In this document: positions 35,419 to 44,379 of the stretch, one piece after another
Numbering within the stretch: position 1 is the first letter of the stretch
How the letters are laid out: every line of letters begins with the position of its first letter
DNA from: Devosia sp. FKR38
Lineage (GTDB): Bacteria > Pseudomonadota > Alphaproteobacteria > Rhizobiales > Devosiaceae
Length of the DNA: 64,000 nucleotides
Direction of reading: 5' to 3'
Assembly (NCBI RefSeq): GCF_005222805.1
Contig: NZ_STGC01000005.1
Coordinates: 62,001 to 126,000 of the forward strand
Program-made: the position numbers and the translations under genes
The notes under the pieces: model-generated
The model's database searches: none
Told to the model about the DNA's origin: nothing
The model's input: only the letters and a program-made list of their open reading frames with translations

Positions 35419-36167
35419 TGTCGCCGCAGCGTCTTCCGCTGTCGGCCGCGCAGCGCCCTCCGCTGTCGCCGCCCCTGCATCTTCGGCTCACGCCGCAACA
35501 GGCCCTGTCGCGGCTGGTGCCGCATATCCTCGAGATGGAAAGCCAGGCCCATGCCGCAGGGCGGGGACATGAGGTGGGCAATGGCCGCATCGTCATCGGC
35601 CTCGCCGGTGGCCCCGGCACGGGCAAATCCACCCTTGCCGCCGAACTGGTGACCCTGCTCAACGCCACCCATCCGGGCAGTGCGCAACTGGTGCCCATGG
35701 ATGGCTTTCACATCCGCCACGCCAAGCTCGAGGCCATGGGGCAGGTGGACTACAAAGGCGCGCCGCATACTTTTGAGGGCGCCGAATTCGTCAACTTCCT
35801 CCATCACCTCAAGACTGCCACCACGGCGGTGAGCGGCCCGGGCTACTCGCGCAAGATCGAGGACGTCGTCGACAATGCCTTTACCGTGCCCGCCGATGTG
35901 CGCGTGCTGGTGGTCGAGGGCAATTACCTGCTGCTGACCGAGGGCCCCTGGGCCGGCGTGCGCCCGCTGCTCGACTATGCCGTGTTCCTCGATGTGCCGC
36001 GCGATCTGGTGGAACAGCGCCTGCTCAAGCGGCACGCCGAAGAGGGCCTCTTCACCGAGGAACGTAACCGCGCCCATGTCGCGCGCAATGACCTGCCCAA
36101 TTATGATCTGGTCTGCCTGTCACAGGATCGTGCAGATGTGGTGATCTCGCTCATCACTGACCACTGA
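35418..36167 (+). CDS. P-loop kinase of the nucleoside/fructose kinase (FrcK-like) family
   Basis: 249 residues. The Walker A motif GLAGGPGTGKSTLAAEL is at about residues 60-76, the phosphoribulokinase/uridine-kinase-type substrate segment PMDGFHIRHAKLEAMG follows, then VLVVEGNYLLLTEGPW and a lid-region arginine near VEQRLLKRH. It phosphorylates a nucleoside or sugar; the exact substrate is uncertain. Pro-rich residues 1-25 look disordered. It overlaps the preceding small membrane-protein gene by one base, so the two are co-translated. Confidence 0.8.
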   Translation: MSPQRLPLSAAQRPPLSPPLHLRLTPQQALSRLVPHILEMESQAHAAGRGHEVGNGRIVIGLAGGPGTGKSTLAAELVTLLNATHPGSAQLVPMDGFHIRHAKLEAMGQVDYKGAPHTFEGAEFVNFLHHLKTATTAVSGPGYSRKIEDVVDNAFTVPADVRVLVVEGNYLLLTEGPWAGVRPLLDYAVFLDVPRDLVEQRLLKRHAEEGLFTEERNRAHVARNDLPNYDLVCLSQDRADVVISLITDH

Positions 36168-36186
36168 TTCCCACCCAGGCCGATCC

Positions 36187-37557
36187 ATGACATCTCCCGC
36201 GCGTCCCCAGCACCCCTTTGACGTGCGCCATGCCGATGTGTGGAAAATAGCGCTGCCCGCCTCGGTCGCTTTCATCACCGAGCCCATGGTGGGCATGGTC
36301 GATATCACCGTGGTCGGGCGCCTGGGCGATGCCGGCCTGCTCGGCGGGCTGGTGCTGGGCGCGCTGGTCTTCGACATCATCTTTTCCATGGCCTATTTCC
36401 TGCGCATCGGCACGGCGGGGCTGGTGGCGCAATCCGTGGGCGCCCGTGACCCGCGCGATGGCCTGCTGCATGTGGCGCGCGCCATTGTGCTGGGCGTGGC
36501 CATTGGCCTCGTCATGATTGCGCTGGGCGGCCCCATGCTGGCGCTGGCGACACTGCTGCTGGCGCCACAGGGCGGCGCCGGCGCGGCGTTGGCCGATTAC
36601 TTCCACATGCGCATCTGGGCCGCGCCGTTTTCGCTGATCAATTATGCGCTGCTCGGCTGGTTCTATGGCCGCGCCTCTGCCCGCACCGGCATGCTGCTGC
36701 AACTGCTGCTGCATGGCGTCAACATCGTGGCCAGCATTGGCTTCGTCTATGGCCTGGGCTGGGGCGTTGCCGGCGCCGCAGCGGGCACCGTGCTCGGGCA
36801 GATCATTGCGGCAACGGCGGGTCTCGCGCTGCTGGCGCGCCACTATGGCGGGGTCGGCGCCATTGTCCGCCGCATCGCGCCGGGCGAACTGGCCGATCCG
36901 CTGGCGCTCAAGCGCATGTTCGGCCTCAGCCGCGATCTGATGATCCGCTCCATGGCGCTGATGGGCGCTTATGCCTGGTTTGCCGCCCAGGGCGCGCGCA
37001 TGGGCGAAGTGGCCCTCTCGGCCAATGCCGTGCTGCTCAACCTGCTCATGCTGGTGGCCTTCTTTCTCGATGGCATTGCCCAGGCGGCCGAACAACTCAC
37101 CGGCAAGGCGGTGGGGGCCAATTGGCGGCCGGCTTTCGATCAGGCCTATCGGTTGAGTTTTGTCTGGGGGCTGATCCTCACCCTCTCGCTGGGCCTCGCC
37201 TGGTATCTGAGTGGCCCGCTGCTGATCGGGCTCTTGACCACCAATGCCGAGGTGCAGGCCTATGCGCTGACCTATCTCCCGGTCGCCGCGCTCTGCACGG
37301 TCACCTTCATGCCGGCCTTTATCTATGACGGCATTCTGATCGGCACCACGCTCAACACCACCATGCGCAATGGCATGGTGGCCTCGCTGCTGGTGTTCCT
37401 GGCGGTGGCCCTGGCACTGCAGCCGCTCCTGGGCAATTGGGGCCTGTGGCTGGCCATGCACAGCTGGTTCATCGCCCGAGGCGGCATCTATTTCTGGGCG
37501 CTGGAGCGGCGCAAGGCCGGGCTGTTCGGCCCGGCCCCGGCGCAAGCCGGCGTCTAG
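36187..37557 (+). CDS. MATE-family multidrug efflux transporter (DinF-like branch)
   Basis: 456 residues with twelve predicted membrane segments in two six-helix halves. N-terminal signature VWKIALPASVAFITEPMVGM and VDITVVGRLG are typical of MatE. The ALLGWFYGRASARTGM segment lies between helices 4 and 5. It should export cationic drugs by Na+ or H+ antiport. The gene starts 19 bases after the kinase stop, and its stop overlaps the convergent YciI gene in CTAG. Confidence 0.9.
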   Translation: MTSPARPQHPFDVRHADVWKIALPASVAFITEPMVGMVDITVVGRLGDAGLLGGLVLGALVFDIIFSMAYFLRIGTAGLVAQSVGARDPRDGLLHVARAIVLGVAIGLVMIALGGPMLALATLLLAPQGGAGAALADYFHMRIWAAPFSLINYALLGWFYGRASARTGMLLQLLLHGVNIVASIGFVYGLGWGVAGAAAGTVLGQIIAATAGLALLARHYGGVGAIVRRIAPGELADPLALKRMFGLSRDLMIRSMALMGAYAWFAAQGARMGEVALSANAVLLNLLMLVAFFLDGIAQAAEQLTGKAVGANWRPAFDQAYRLSFVWGLILTLSLGLAWYLSGPLLIGLLTTNAEVQAYALTYLPVAALCTVTFMPAFIYDGILIGTTLNTTMRNGMVASLLVFLAVALALQPLLGNWGLWLAMHSWFIARGGIYFWALERRKAGLFGPAPAQAGV

Positions 37558-37901
37558 AAGGTCATCACCGGCCGCACCTCGACGCTGCCGATCCGGGCCA
37601 GCGGAATATGCGCGCCGATCTCAAGCGCTTCGGCCATGTCGGCCGCTTCGATCAGGATGAAGCCGGCAATGGGTTCGCTGAGCGCGGCGACGGGGCCGTC
37701 GGCCACGCTCACCACCCCATTGCGCATCTGCACGGTGCGGGCGGTGTCGGTCGACAACAGCGCCTCGGCGGCGATATAATTGCCCCGGCGTTGCAGCTCA
37801 ACGTCATAGGCGGCGGAATCCCTGCCCAGTTGCGCCCATTCGCCGGGCGGCAGCGTGTCGATGATGGCGCCGTCAAAACAGACGAGGCAGAGAAATCTCA
37901 T
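37554..37901 (-). CDS. YciI-like (YCII-related) protein
   Basis: 115 residues from ATG 37901. It is a dimeric alpha-beta barrel fold of the DGPF/YCII type: MRFLCLVCFDG at the start, then VSVADGPVAALSEPIAGFIL and the ending IGSVEVRPV. Members often serve as small anthranilate- or chlorite-dismutase-like enzymes or accessory proteins to sigma factors; no partner sigma factor is nearby. Convergent with the MATE gene. Confidence 0.82.
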   Translation of the reverse strand: MRFLCLVCFDGAIIDTLPPGEWAQLGRDSAAYDVELQRRGNYIAAEALLSTDTARTVQMRNGVVSVADGPVAALSEPIAGFILIEAADMAEALEIGAHIPLARIGSVEVRPVMTF

Positions 37902-37998
37902 GGCTTGGGTCCTTCCAGGTGCAGGGATTGCGCAACTGGTCGAACGACGCGGAGCGGATTCGACTATTCCAAACGCGGTGACGAAAAAATCCCGCGGA

Positions 37999-39624
37999 CT
38001 AGACCACGCGCTTGATGGGGCTGCGGCCCTGATTGGCGAGGCCACTGATCGCAGCGCGCAGGGCCGCGGGCTTCACCGGCTTGGTCACCACAGCAATGCC
38101 GCGCTCTTCAGCCAGCGCGCGGACGGCGGGGCTGCGGTCGGCCGTCACCAGCGCCGCCGGCAGATGCCCGCCCAGATTGTGCCGCAGCCACTCGATGGCA
38201 TCCAGCCCCGAGGTCTGGTCGAGGTGATAATCCATCAGCACCAGATCGGGATACCAGCCCTCCAATAGGCGCTCGCGGTCGATCTGCTTGAGGGAAAGGG
38301 CGCTGCGCACGTCGCATCCCCAATGGGTCAACAGGCCCTCCATGGCTTCGGTGATGCTGCGCTCATTGTCGACGCACAAGATCTTGAGGCCCATGGTGCC
38401 GAAATTGACGTCCACCGGGGCAATGCCGGCGCTGGGCGCGGCCAATGTTCGCGTGGCGGGCAGGAACAGCGAAAACCGCGATCCGCGGCCTTCCATACTG
38501 TCCAGCTCCAGCGTCAGGCCCAGCGCGGTGACGAGACGCTGCACGATCGAGAGGCCCAGGCCCAGGCCCTGGGCCATGCGCGCCCCGCGCTCGAGGCGAG
38601 AGAATTCAGCGAACAGCAGGCGATGCTGATCCTTGTTGAAGCCAATGCCCGTGTCGATGACGTCGAGCCGCATGCGGTTGCCGCGCCGCCGTAGCCCGAC
38701 CAGCACCTTGCCGCCCGGAGTGGTGTATTTGATCGCATTGGAGACCAGGTTCTGCACGATGCGACCGACCAGGCTCCGATCGACCTGCACGGTCGCCTTG
38801 GTGGCCACAATGCGCAGCGAGATATTGCGTTCGCGCGCCAGTGGGCCGAACTCCACCTCGATTTTCTTGAGCAAGTCCCGCGCCGCGACCGGGGCCGGCG
38901 CCGCCTTGAGGGCCCCGCTGTCGATGCGCGAGATGTCGAGCAGGGCGCTCATGATGTCCTCAACGGCGGTGAGCGAGGCCTCGATGGAATTGGCGAGGTC
39001 CGCAAGGCCCGTGAGCTTGGCCCGCTCGATGAGCGTGGACGTGTAGAGCCGCGCCGCGTTGAGCGGCTGCAACAGATCGTGGCTGGCTGCGGCGAGGAAC
39101 CGCGTCTTGTCATGGTTGGCTGCATCGGCCTTGGCGCGCGCGCTTTCGAGCTCGGTATTGACCCGGGTGAGGTCGGCCGTGCGCTGCGCCACCCGGCCTT
39201 CGAGCGAATGGTTGGCCAGCTCCAGCGCCCGTTCCGCCTCTACCCGTGCAGTGACGTCGCTAAGGCTCACCACCAGCCCGCCATCGGGCAGGCGGCTTGA
39301 ATGGAACTCCAGTGTCTGCCCGCCATGGCGTGGGCGTTGGGTCACCGTCAGCGGGGCACCGGTCAGCTGACTGATTCGCTCCAGCGCCAGCCGCGCAGGG
39401 TCGCCAGCACCCAGATCGCCGCGCTGGCCGAGATGCAGCGCAATGTCAAACAGCGGCGTGCCCGGCGCACCCATGCCCTCCGGCAGTTCGAGCAGGCTGG
39501 CATAGCGCTGGTTGGCAGTGACCAGGCGCAAGCCCGCATCGAACACGGCAATGCCTTGCGGAATATGGTCCAGCGCCTGGCGCAGGCTGGTCAGGTCATC
39601 GCTATGGGATGGTTGCGGCGGCAT
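37999..39624 (-). CDS. Soluble PAS sensor histidine kinase with C-terminal receiver (hybrid, NahK-like)
   Basis: 541 residues from ATG 39624. Order: PAS domain (about 12-125), coiled coil (about 130-175), HisKA with phosphorylatable His in [19 protein letters not shown] (about 183), HATPase_c with [16 protein letters not shown] and [12 protein letters not shown] (about 295-400), and a receiver domain with Asp in [14 protein letters not shown] (about 415-535). No membrane segment is present, so it senses a cytoplasmic signal. The start is chosen by domain fit; frames further upstream cross the mscL promoter region. The FixJ-like regulator at 40450 may be its partner, separated only by mscL. 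Confidence 0.88.
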   Translation of the reverse strand: MPPQPSHSDDLTSLRQALDHIPQGIAVFDAGLRLVTANQRYASLLELPEGMGAPGTPLFDIALHLGQRGDLGAGDPARLALERISQLTGAPLTVTQRPRHGGQTLEFHSSRLPDGGLVVSLSDVTARVEAERALELANHSLEGRVAQRTADLTRVNTELESARAKADAANHDKTRFLAAASHDLLQPLNAARLYTSTLIERAKLTGLADLANSIEASLTAVEDIMSALLDISRIDSGALKAAPAPVAARDLLKKIEVEFGPLARERNISLRIVATKATVQVDRSLVGRIVQNLVSNAIKYTTPGGKVLVGLRRRGNRMRLDVIDTGIGFNKDQHRLLFAEFSRLERGARMAQGLGLGLSIVQRLVTALGLTLELDSMEGRGSRFSLFLPATRTLAAPSAGIAPVDVNFGTMGLKILCVDNERSITEAMEGLLTHWGCDVRSALSLKQIDRERLLEGWYPDLVLMDYHLDQTSGLDAIEWLRHNLGGHLPAALVTADRSPAVRALAEERGIAVVTKPVKPAALRAAISGLANQGRSPIKRVV

Positions 39625-39793
39625 GGGCGGAGAGGCACCTTTTCGGGCTGGCCGCCTCAATATCGGCCTGCCGCCAGGGCGAAGCAAGTCAGCCATTCGG
39701 CCATTGATTTCGCTCGAACCCTGGTCGATGATTAACTTCCACTGGGAAGCATGTGGAGCCGCCACAGGCGGAGACAACCAAGAAGGGGCAAAA

Positions 39794-40225
39794 ATGTTCA
39801 AAGAATTCCGGGACTTCGCCATCAAGGGCAATATGATTGATCTCGCCATCGGTGTGATCATCGGCGCGGCCTTCGGCGCCATTGTCTCGTCCGTGGTGGA
39901 CGACATCTTCATGCCCATCATCGGCCTGATCATCGGCGGCATCGACTTTTCCAACCTGTTCATCGTGCTGTCCAACCCGGACAACCTGCCGGTGGCCTCG
40001 CTGGCCGCCGCCAAGGATGCCGGTATCGCCACGCTCAACATCGGCCTGTTCATCAATGCCGTGGTCAAGTTCCTGATCATCGCCTTCGTGCTGTTCATGG
40101 TGGTCAAGGGCATCAATTCCATGAAGCGCCAGGCCGCCGCCGAGCCGGTGGCCGCCACGCCGGCGCCGAGCAAGGAAGAGGTGCTGCTCACTGAAATCCG
40201 TGACGCCCTGCGGGCCCGCAACTGA
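39794..40225 (+). CDS. mscL: Large-conductance mechanosensitive channel
   Basis: 143 residues. It opens under membrane tension to release solutes in hypo-osmotic shock. The signature is complete: [20 protein letters not shown] with the amphipathic N-helix, first helix [20 protein letters not shown], a periplasmic loop, second helix [17 protein letters not shown] and the C-terminal bundle [17 protein letters not shown] 39794 has AAGGGG upstream. A strong terminator follows. Confidence 0.96.
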   Translation: MFKEFRDFAIKGNMIDLAIGVIIGAAFGAIVSSVVDDIFMPIIGLIIGGIDFSNLFIVLSNPDNLPVASLAAAKDAGIATLNIGLFINAVVKFLIIAFVLFMVVKGINSMKRQAAAEPVAATPAPSKEEVLLTEIRDALRARN

Positions 40226-40234
40226 TCCAGGGAA

Positions 40235-40260
40235 AGGCCAGCCCAACAGGCTGGTCTTTT
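40235..40260 (+). terminator. Rho-independent terminator of mscL
   Basis: AGGCCAGCC pairs with GGCTGGTCT around loop CAACA, followed by TTTTCTTTT. It ends the single-gene mscL transcript. Confidence 0.85.
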
Positions 40261-40339
40261 CTTTTCCTATGTGCTAGGAATAAAAGCCGATAAACGGCGC
40301 ACAATAAGTAAATATACCCGACCATGCTGGGGTGAACAC

Positions 40340-40378
40340 CTACGTAGTGTCCGTATCGGCGGGCAGGAACACTTAGTG
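40340..40378. promoter_or_regulatory. CTACGTAG palindrome and CACTTAGTG dyad before the FixJ-like regulator
   Basis: CTACGTAG (40340-40347) is a perfect 8-bp palindrome within ACACCTACGTAGTGT, and CACTTAGTG (40370-40378) is a second short dyad about 30 bp away. They stand 70-110 bp before the LuxR-type regulator and are good candidates for LuxR/NarL-type half-sites or autoregulation. Confidence 0.45.
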
Positions 40379-40449
40379 CAAACTACCGGGGCTGCTCCAG
40401 ATTGGTTCAGCCGCAAGCATTTACCGCAATTGCCAGGGCAGGGGGCAAA

Positions 40450-41085
40450 ATGAGCGATGAGATGTACCACCAATCCAGTCTGCTGCGGGACCGGCGCATC
40501 CATGTGGTGGATGGGGATCTGGCCACCTGCGAGGCGCTGAGCATCCTGTTCCGGCTCGAGGGCTTCCAGACAGCCTATTCGCTCGATGCCGGACAGTTTC
40601 TTGCGGCGCTCGAACAGCGGCGTCCCGATGTGATTGTGCTCAACCTGCGGGTGGGGGCGGAAAGCGGCCTGGCGCTGCTGCGGCGCATCAAGGCCATGCG
40701 CAACACCATGCCGGTGTTCATGCTGGCCGATTATCCGCAGGTCGAGGCGGCCGTGATGGCCATCAAGCTGGGGGCGAGCGACGTAGTCAGCAAGCCCATC
40801 GACACCGAGAGCTTCCTCGCCGGCATCTTCGAAGCGCTGCGCGCCGATCCGCTGACCTATTTTACCGGTGCGCCTAGGCGCGGCGTCGAGGTCTATGGCT
40901 TTGCCCAGCTCACCCCGCGCGAACGCGAAGTGCTGCAGCTGATCACCAATGGCCAGTCCAATAAGGAGGCCGGCCGCGCCCTGGGCATCTCGCCGCGCAC
41001 CGTCGAGGTGCACCGCGCCCGGGTGATGGAAAAGCTGGGGGCGCGTAACACCGCCGACCTCATGCGCATCGTGCTGACCGGCTGA
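40450..41085 (+). CDS. FixJ/LuxR-type regulator with a degenerate receiver domain
   Basis: 211 residues from ATG 40450. The C-terminal LuxR HTH is intact (LTPREREVLQLITNGQSNKE, then AGRALGISPRTVEVHRARVM). The receiver keeps the acidic residues (VVDGD) and the lysine (SKPIDTE, K115), but the phosphoacceptor aspartate is Asn65 (VIVLNLRVG; codon AAC), and the switch Thr/Ser position is Ala93 (MLADY). It therefore probably acts without aspartyl phosphorylation, or through another signal. The soluble hybrid kinase beyond mscL could be related to it functionally. The ribosome-binding site GGCAGGGGG is close to the start. Confidence 0.85.
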   Translation: MSDEMYHQSSLLRDRRIHVVDGDLATCEALSILFRLEGFQTAYSLDAGQFLAALEQRRPDVIVLNLRVGAESGLALLRRIKAMRNTMPVFMLADYPQVEAAVMAIKLGASDVVSKPIDTESFLAGIFEALRADPLTYFTGAPRRGVEVYGFAQLTPREREVLQLITNGQSNKEAGRALGISPRTVEVHRARVMEKLGARNTADLMRIVLTG

Positions 41086-41151
41086 GCCGGCGCCGGCCAT
41101 GCAAAGGCCATGATGGGCGGGCGATTTGGCCGCAGATCGAGGGACAAGATC

Positions 41152-41919
41152 ATGCAAAGCCTGCCAGATCCGGTTGCGAGCCTCTGCCAGAGCCTGATGG
41201 CGGCGCTGGACCAGGCCTTGCCGGGGCAGCTTGAGGCCTTCTATGTCACCGGCTCGGTGGCGCTGGGCGACTATCGCATCGGCCAGAGCGACCTCGATTT
41301 CATTGCCGTGCTCTCTGACGCGGCCGACAGCGCTGCGCTTATGGGCGTGCACGCCGATCTGGCCGCGCGCTTCCCCCATATCGATTGTGACGGCATCTAT
41401 CTCCGCCCCGGCGAATTGGCGCAACCACCCGGCGGCACAGGGCCGGCAGCGCGGGACGGACGGGTTACGCTGGCATCAGGCGATGAGCGCCATCCGGTAA
41501 GCTGGCTGCTGCTTGCCGATAGCGGCATCGCGCTGCGCGGGCCGGCGCCGGACCACACACGGGTGGCGGCCGACCGCACTGCGGCCATGGCCCATAGCCG
41601 CCAGAACCTCCTGAGCTATTGGCACAATTGGCTGCTGCGCTTTGAGCAGGCGCAACTGGACCAAGGTCAGCTCGATGAGGCCATCCATTGGAGCGTGCTC
41701 GGCGCCCTGCGGGTGCATGCCACCATGACTACGGGCCATGTGCCCTCCAAAAGCGCAGGCGGCATCTATGGTCAGACGGCGTTTCCCGCGCATGGCGCGA
41801 TCATTGCCGAAGCCCTTCGCCTGCGCGGCACCGGGGCAGGTGCCAGCACCTATGGTGATCCGCAGGCGCGCGCCGCCGATACGGTGGCGCTGCTGCAGGC
41901 GGTGATTGGATCGGTCTAG
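41152..41919 (+). CDS. AadA/DUF4111-type nucleotidyltransferase
   Basis: 255 residues from ATG 41152. The nucleotidyltransferase motif is clear: YVTGSVALGDYRIGQSDLDF (GS plus DxD metal ligands, about residues 31-50). The C-terminal half is helical, as in aminoglycoside adenylyltransferases (AHSRQNLLSYWHNWLLRFEQ; WSVLGALRVHATM). It could adenylylate an aminoglycoside-like compound, but chromosomal members of the family are often of unknown substrate. It follows the FixJ-like gene by 66 bp in the same direction. Confidence 0.72.
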   Translation: MQSLPDPVASLCQSLMAALDQALPGQLEAFYVTGSVALGDYRIGQSDLDFIAVLSDAADSAALMGVHADLAARFPHIDCDGIYLRPGELAQPPGGTGPAARDGRVTLASGDERHPVSWLLLADSGIALRGPAPDHTRVAADRTAAMAHSRQNLLSYWHNWLLRFEQAQLDQGQLDEAIHWSVLGALRVHATMTTGHVPSKSAGGIYGQTAFPAHGAIIAEALRLRGTGAGASTYGDPQARAADTVALLQAVIGSV

Positions 41920-41973
41920 CAACAGCGCCTGTGTGTCAGCACAGGCGCAGTGGGACGAAGCTGGTCGCTCGCC

Positions 41974-42270
41974 TTACTTGGACGGATCGTCCGGCGTGTC
42001 GTCATCGCGCACGACTTCGAGGCGCACCTTGGTGGCCAAGGCGGCCAGCGCCGCAATGGCGGCCAGCCAGGGCGCGGTGAGAGCCACCACGCCGCCAGCA
42101 ATGGCGCCTGCGGTCAGCGGAATTTCCAGCACCGTGTCGCCCGTGCCCACATGGATGCGCAATTTGCGCACATTGCCCTCGGCCATCAGGGACTTGATCT
42201 GCTCCACCAATTGGTGGCCGGCGATCTCGATCTCTTCGGTGAAACTGCGCTTGCCGTCCGGGTTCATCAT
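41974..42270 (-). CDS. DUF4342 protein
   Basis: 98 residues; ATG 42270 (followed by another ATG) with AAAGGAGC upstream. DUF4342 pattern: EIEIAGHQLVEQIKSLMAEG, NVRKLRIHVGTGDTVLEIPL, a hydrophobic segment AGGVVALTAPWLAAIAALAA and a charged tail. Function unknown. Its start overlaps the stop of the flavodoxin-like gene (ATGA). Confidence 0.8.
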   Translation of the reverse strand: MMNPDGKRSFTEEIEIAGHQLVEQIKSLMAEGNVRKLRIHVGTGDTVLEIPLTAGAIAGGVVALTAPWLAAIAALAALATKVRLEVVRDDDTPDDPSK

Positions 42271-42767
42271 GCTGCTCCTTTGATAGCGTCTTGCGTCGCA
42301 ACCAGGCCCTGTGCCCAAGCCGCGGCTCGTTCCTGCTCGCCGGCCTTGAGCGGCCCTTCGGTGCCCAGTACCAGAAAGCCCGTTGCGGCACCGGCGATAG
42401 TGCAGCCGCGGTCCACCAGCCTGCGCTCGATGGTCTGGCCGGCATAGCCGCCCACTTCCACCACCCAGCGCAGCGGTGCCGGGTGAATGGTGTCGAGATC
42501 AAGCCGTGTGTCAAAGGCGGCCGCGCGCAGGCCCGCCAGGGGGGCGTCAGGCAGCGCTTCCAGCATTTCCTGAATGGCCGGGGTGGGGCGGAAGCCGCGC
42601 GTCGGCGAACCAACGATCAGCAGCTCAACGCCGGCAAGGTCGGGAATGTGTCCTGGGTTGACGGCCTCAAGCCGCACATCATGGTCCGGCCGCAGAGCCT
42701 CGGCCATGGCCTTGGCGATGCTGGCCGTGTTGCCATAGATGCTGTCGTGCACGATCAAGACTGACAT
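42267..42767 (-). CDS. Flavodoxin-family protein
   Basis: 166 residues from ATG 42767, GGAGGG upstream. The FMN phosphate-binding loop is near the N-terminus (LIVHDSIYGNTASIAKAMAE), and a second flavin-contacting loop lies in LLIVGSPTRGFRPTPAIQE. It is a short-chain electron-transfer flavodoxin or flavodoxin-like quinone-oxidoreductase domain. It is translated together with the DUF4342 gene; hemA ends 65 bp before it on the same strand when read in the opposite order. Confidence 0.82.
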   Translation of the reverse strand: MSVLIVHDSIYGNTASIAKAMAEALRPDHDVRLEAVNPGHIPDLAGVELLIVGSPTRGFRPTPAIQEMLEALPDAPLAGLRAAAFDTRLDLDTIHPAPLRWVVEVGGYAGQTIERRLVDRGCTIAGAATGFLVLGTEGPLKAGEQERAAAWAQGLVATQDAIKGAA

Positions 42768-42830
42768 GATGCCCTCCTGTGTTGGCAGGAAGAGCATGGA
42801 CCCGCCGGGGCGGGTCCGCCTTGATGTCGA

Positions 42831-44111
42831 TCAACCGCCCAGGCTGGGGAGGGTCAGATCGCCCGAGGTGAGCTTGCTGGCGGTGATGGCGGCCTCGGCC
42901 GCTTCGCGCGGCAGCTCCAGGCTGGTCCACACGCTCACCAGCGCATGGCGCAGGGCAAAGATCATCTCGTCGGTGTGCAGCGGCGTCGGTGTAATGCGCA
43001 GCCGCTCGGTGCCCTTGGGCACGGTGGGGTAGTTGATGGGCTGGATATAGATATTGTGCTTGTCCAGCAGCATGTCGCTGGCGGCCTTGACGGCCCGGGC
43101 ATCGCCCACGATCAGCGGCACGATATGGGTCGAGGTCTCCATCACCGGCAGGCCGGCATCGGCCAGGATCGCCTTGGTCAGCCGGGCCTGACGCTGGTGC
43201 ATCATGCGCTCATGGCCATTGCCCTTGAGGTGCTCGATCGAGGCCCGGGCGGCAGCGCACAGCGCCGGCGGCAGAGAGGTGGTGAAGATGAACTCGGGGG
43301 CATAGGAGCGCACGGCGTCGACAATGGCGCGGTTGGCCGCGATATAGCCGCCCATCACGCCAAAGCCCTTGGCCAGCGTGCCTTCGATGATGTCGATGCG
43401 GTCCATCAGCCCGTCGCGCTCGGCAATGCCGCCGCCGCGCGGACCATACATGCCCACGGCATGGACTTCATCGATATAGGTCAGGGCGCCGAATTCCTCG
43501 GCGAGGGCCACGATCTCGGCAATGGGGGCGACGTCGCCATCCATCGAATAGACCGACTCAAAGCAGATCAGCTTGGGGCGCTTGCGATCGACTTGGGCGA
43601 GCAGCTCGCGCAGATGCGCCACGTCATTGTGACGGAAGATCTTCTTTTCCATGCCCGACTGGCGCACGCCCTGGATCATCGAGGCATGGTTGAGCTGGTC
43701 CGAAAAGATCATGCAGTTCGGCAGCAGACGGGCAATGGTGGCAATGGCCGCTTCGTTGGACACAAAGCCCGAGGTAAACACCAGCGCCGCTTCCTTGCGG
43801 TGCAGATCGGCCAACGAGCGTTCGAGCTCCACCAGCGGACGGTTGGTGCCCGAGATATTGCGCGTGCCGCCCGAGCCGACGCCCAGCTTGCCCGCGGTCT
43901 CCTGCATGGCGCCGATCACCTTGGGGTGCTGGCCCATGCCCAGATAGTCATTGGAACACCAGATGGTGATTTCGCGCTGATTATCGGCGTCATCGCGATA
44001 GATGGCCCGGGGAAACTGCCCGGCGACCCGCTCAAGGTCGGCAAAGACCCGATAGCGCTTCTCGGCACGCAGCGTGTCGACCGCATCTTCGAAAATGCCA
44101 CGATAGTCCAT
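42831..44111 (-). CDS. hemA: 5-Aminolevulinate synthase
   Basis: 426 residues from ATG 44111. It condenses glycine and succinyl-CoA to 5-aminolevulinate, the first step of haem synthesis in alphaproteobacteria (Shemin pathway). It is a fold type I PLP enzyme: [50 protein letters not shown] with the PLP-binding Asp/His, and the Schiff-base lysine in [13 protein letters not shown]. The length is typical. An FNR/FixK-type box lies 80 bp upstream, consistent with oxygen control known for this gene in related bacteria. Confidence 0.96.
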   Translation of the reverse strand: MDYRGIFEDAVDTLRAEKRYRVFADLERVAGQFPRAIYRDDADNQREITIWCSNDYLGMGQHPKVIGAMQETAGKLGVGSGGTRNISGTNRPLVELERSLADLHRKEAALVFTSGFVSNEAAIATIARLLPNCMIFSDQLNHASMIQGVRQSGMEKKIFRHNDVAHLRELLAQVDRKRPKLICFESVYSMDGDVAPIAEIVALAEEFGALTYIDEVHAVGMYGPRGGGIAERDGLMDRIDIIEGTLAKGFGVMGGYIAANRAIVDAVRSYAPEFIFTTSLPPALCAAARASIEHLKGNGHERMMHQRQARLTKAILADAGLPVMETSTHIVPLIVGDARAVKAASDMLLDKHNIYIQPINYPTVPKGTERLRITPTPLHTDEMIFALRHALVSVWTSLELPREAAEAAITASKLTSGDLTLPSLGG

Positions 44112-44190
44112 CGACCTGTCCTTCTGTCTGTCCCCGGGACAGAAAACACTGCCCTCGACACCAGCCTCGCCCAATGCCGAGCGCAGCGCT

Positions 44191-44204
44191 TTGACCTAGG
44201 TCAA
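44191..44204 (-). promoter_or_regulatory. FNR/FixK-type box upstream of hemA
   Basis: TTGACCTAGGTCAA is a perfect 14-bp dyad matching the TTGAC-N4-GTCAA form of CRP/FNR-family sites recognised by FnrL and FixK-type regulators. It is centred about 86 bp before the hemA start codon, in a 268-bp intergenic space. Confidence 0.75.
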
Positions 44205-44379
44205 CGTGCCGCGTCCAATCCGCGCCAGACCCCAAATGCGGCCCCAATCAAGGCCTTCAAGTTAAGAGGCATTCTAAACTGCAGCGGTTAACCAGACAAT
44301 GCGGCAAACGCGCACCTGACCCGCTTTGCGCCATCGCAAATGCGTGAGAGGCGCGCGCCTGGGCGGCGTTTGTGTTGCT

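Noticed and set aside
37902-37998. tRNA-like phrase translating as AGIAQLVER
   Set aside because: The segment GGGATTGCGCAACTGGTCGAAC looks like a tRNA D-arm, but no acceptor, anticodon or T-arm pairing could be made around it.
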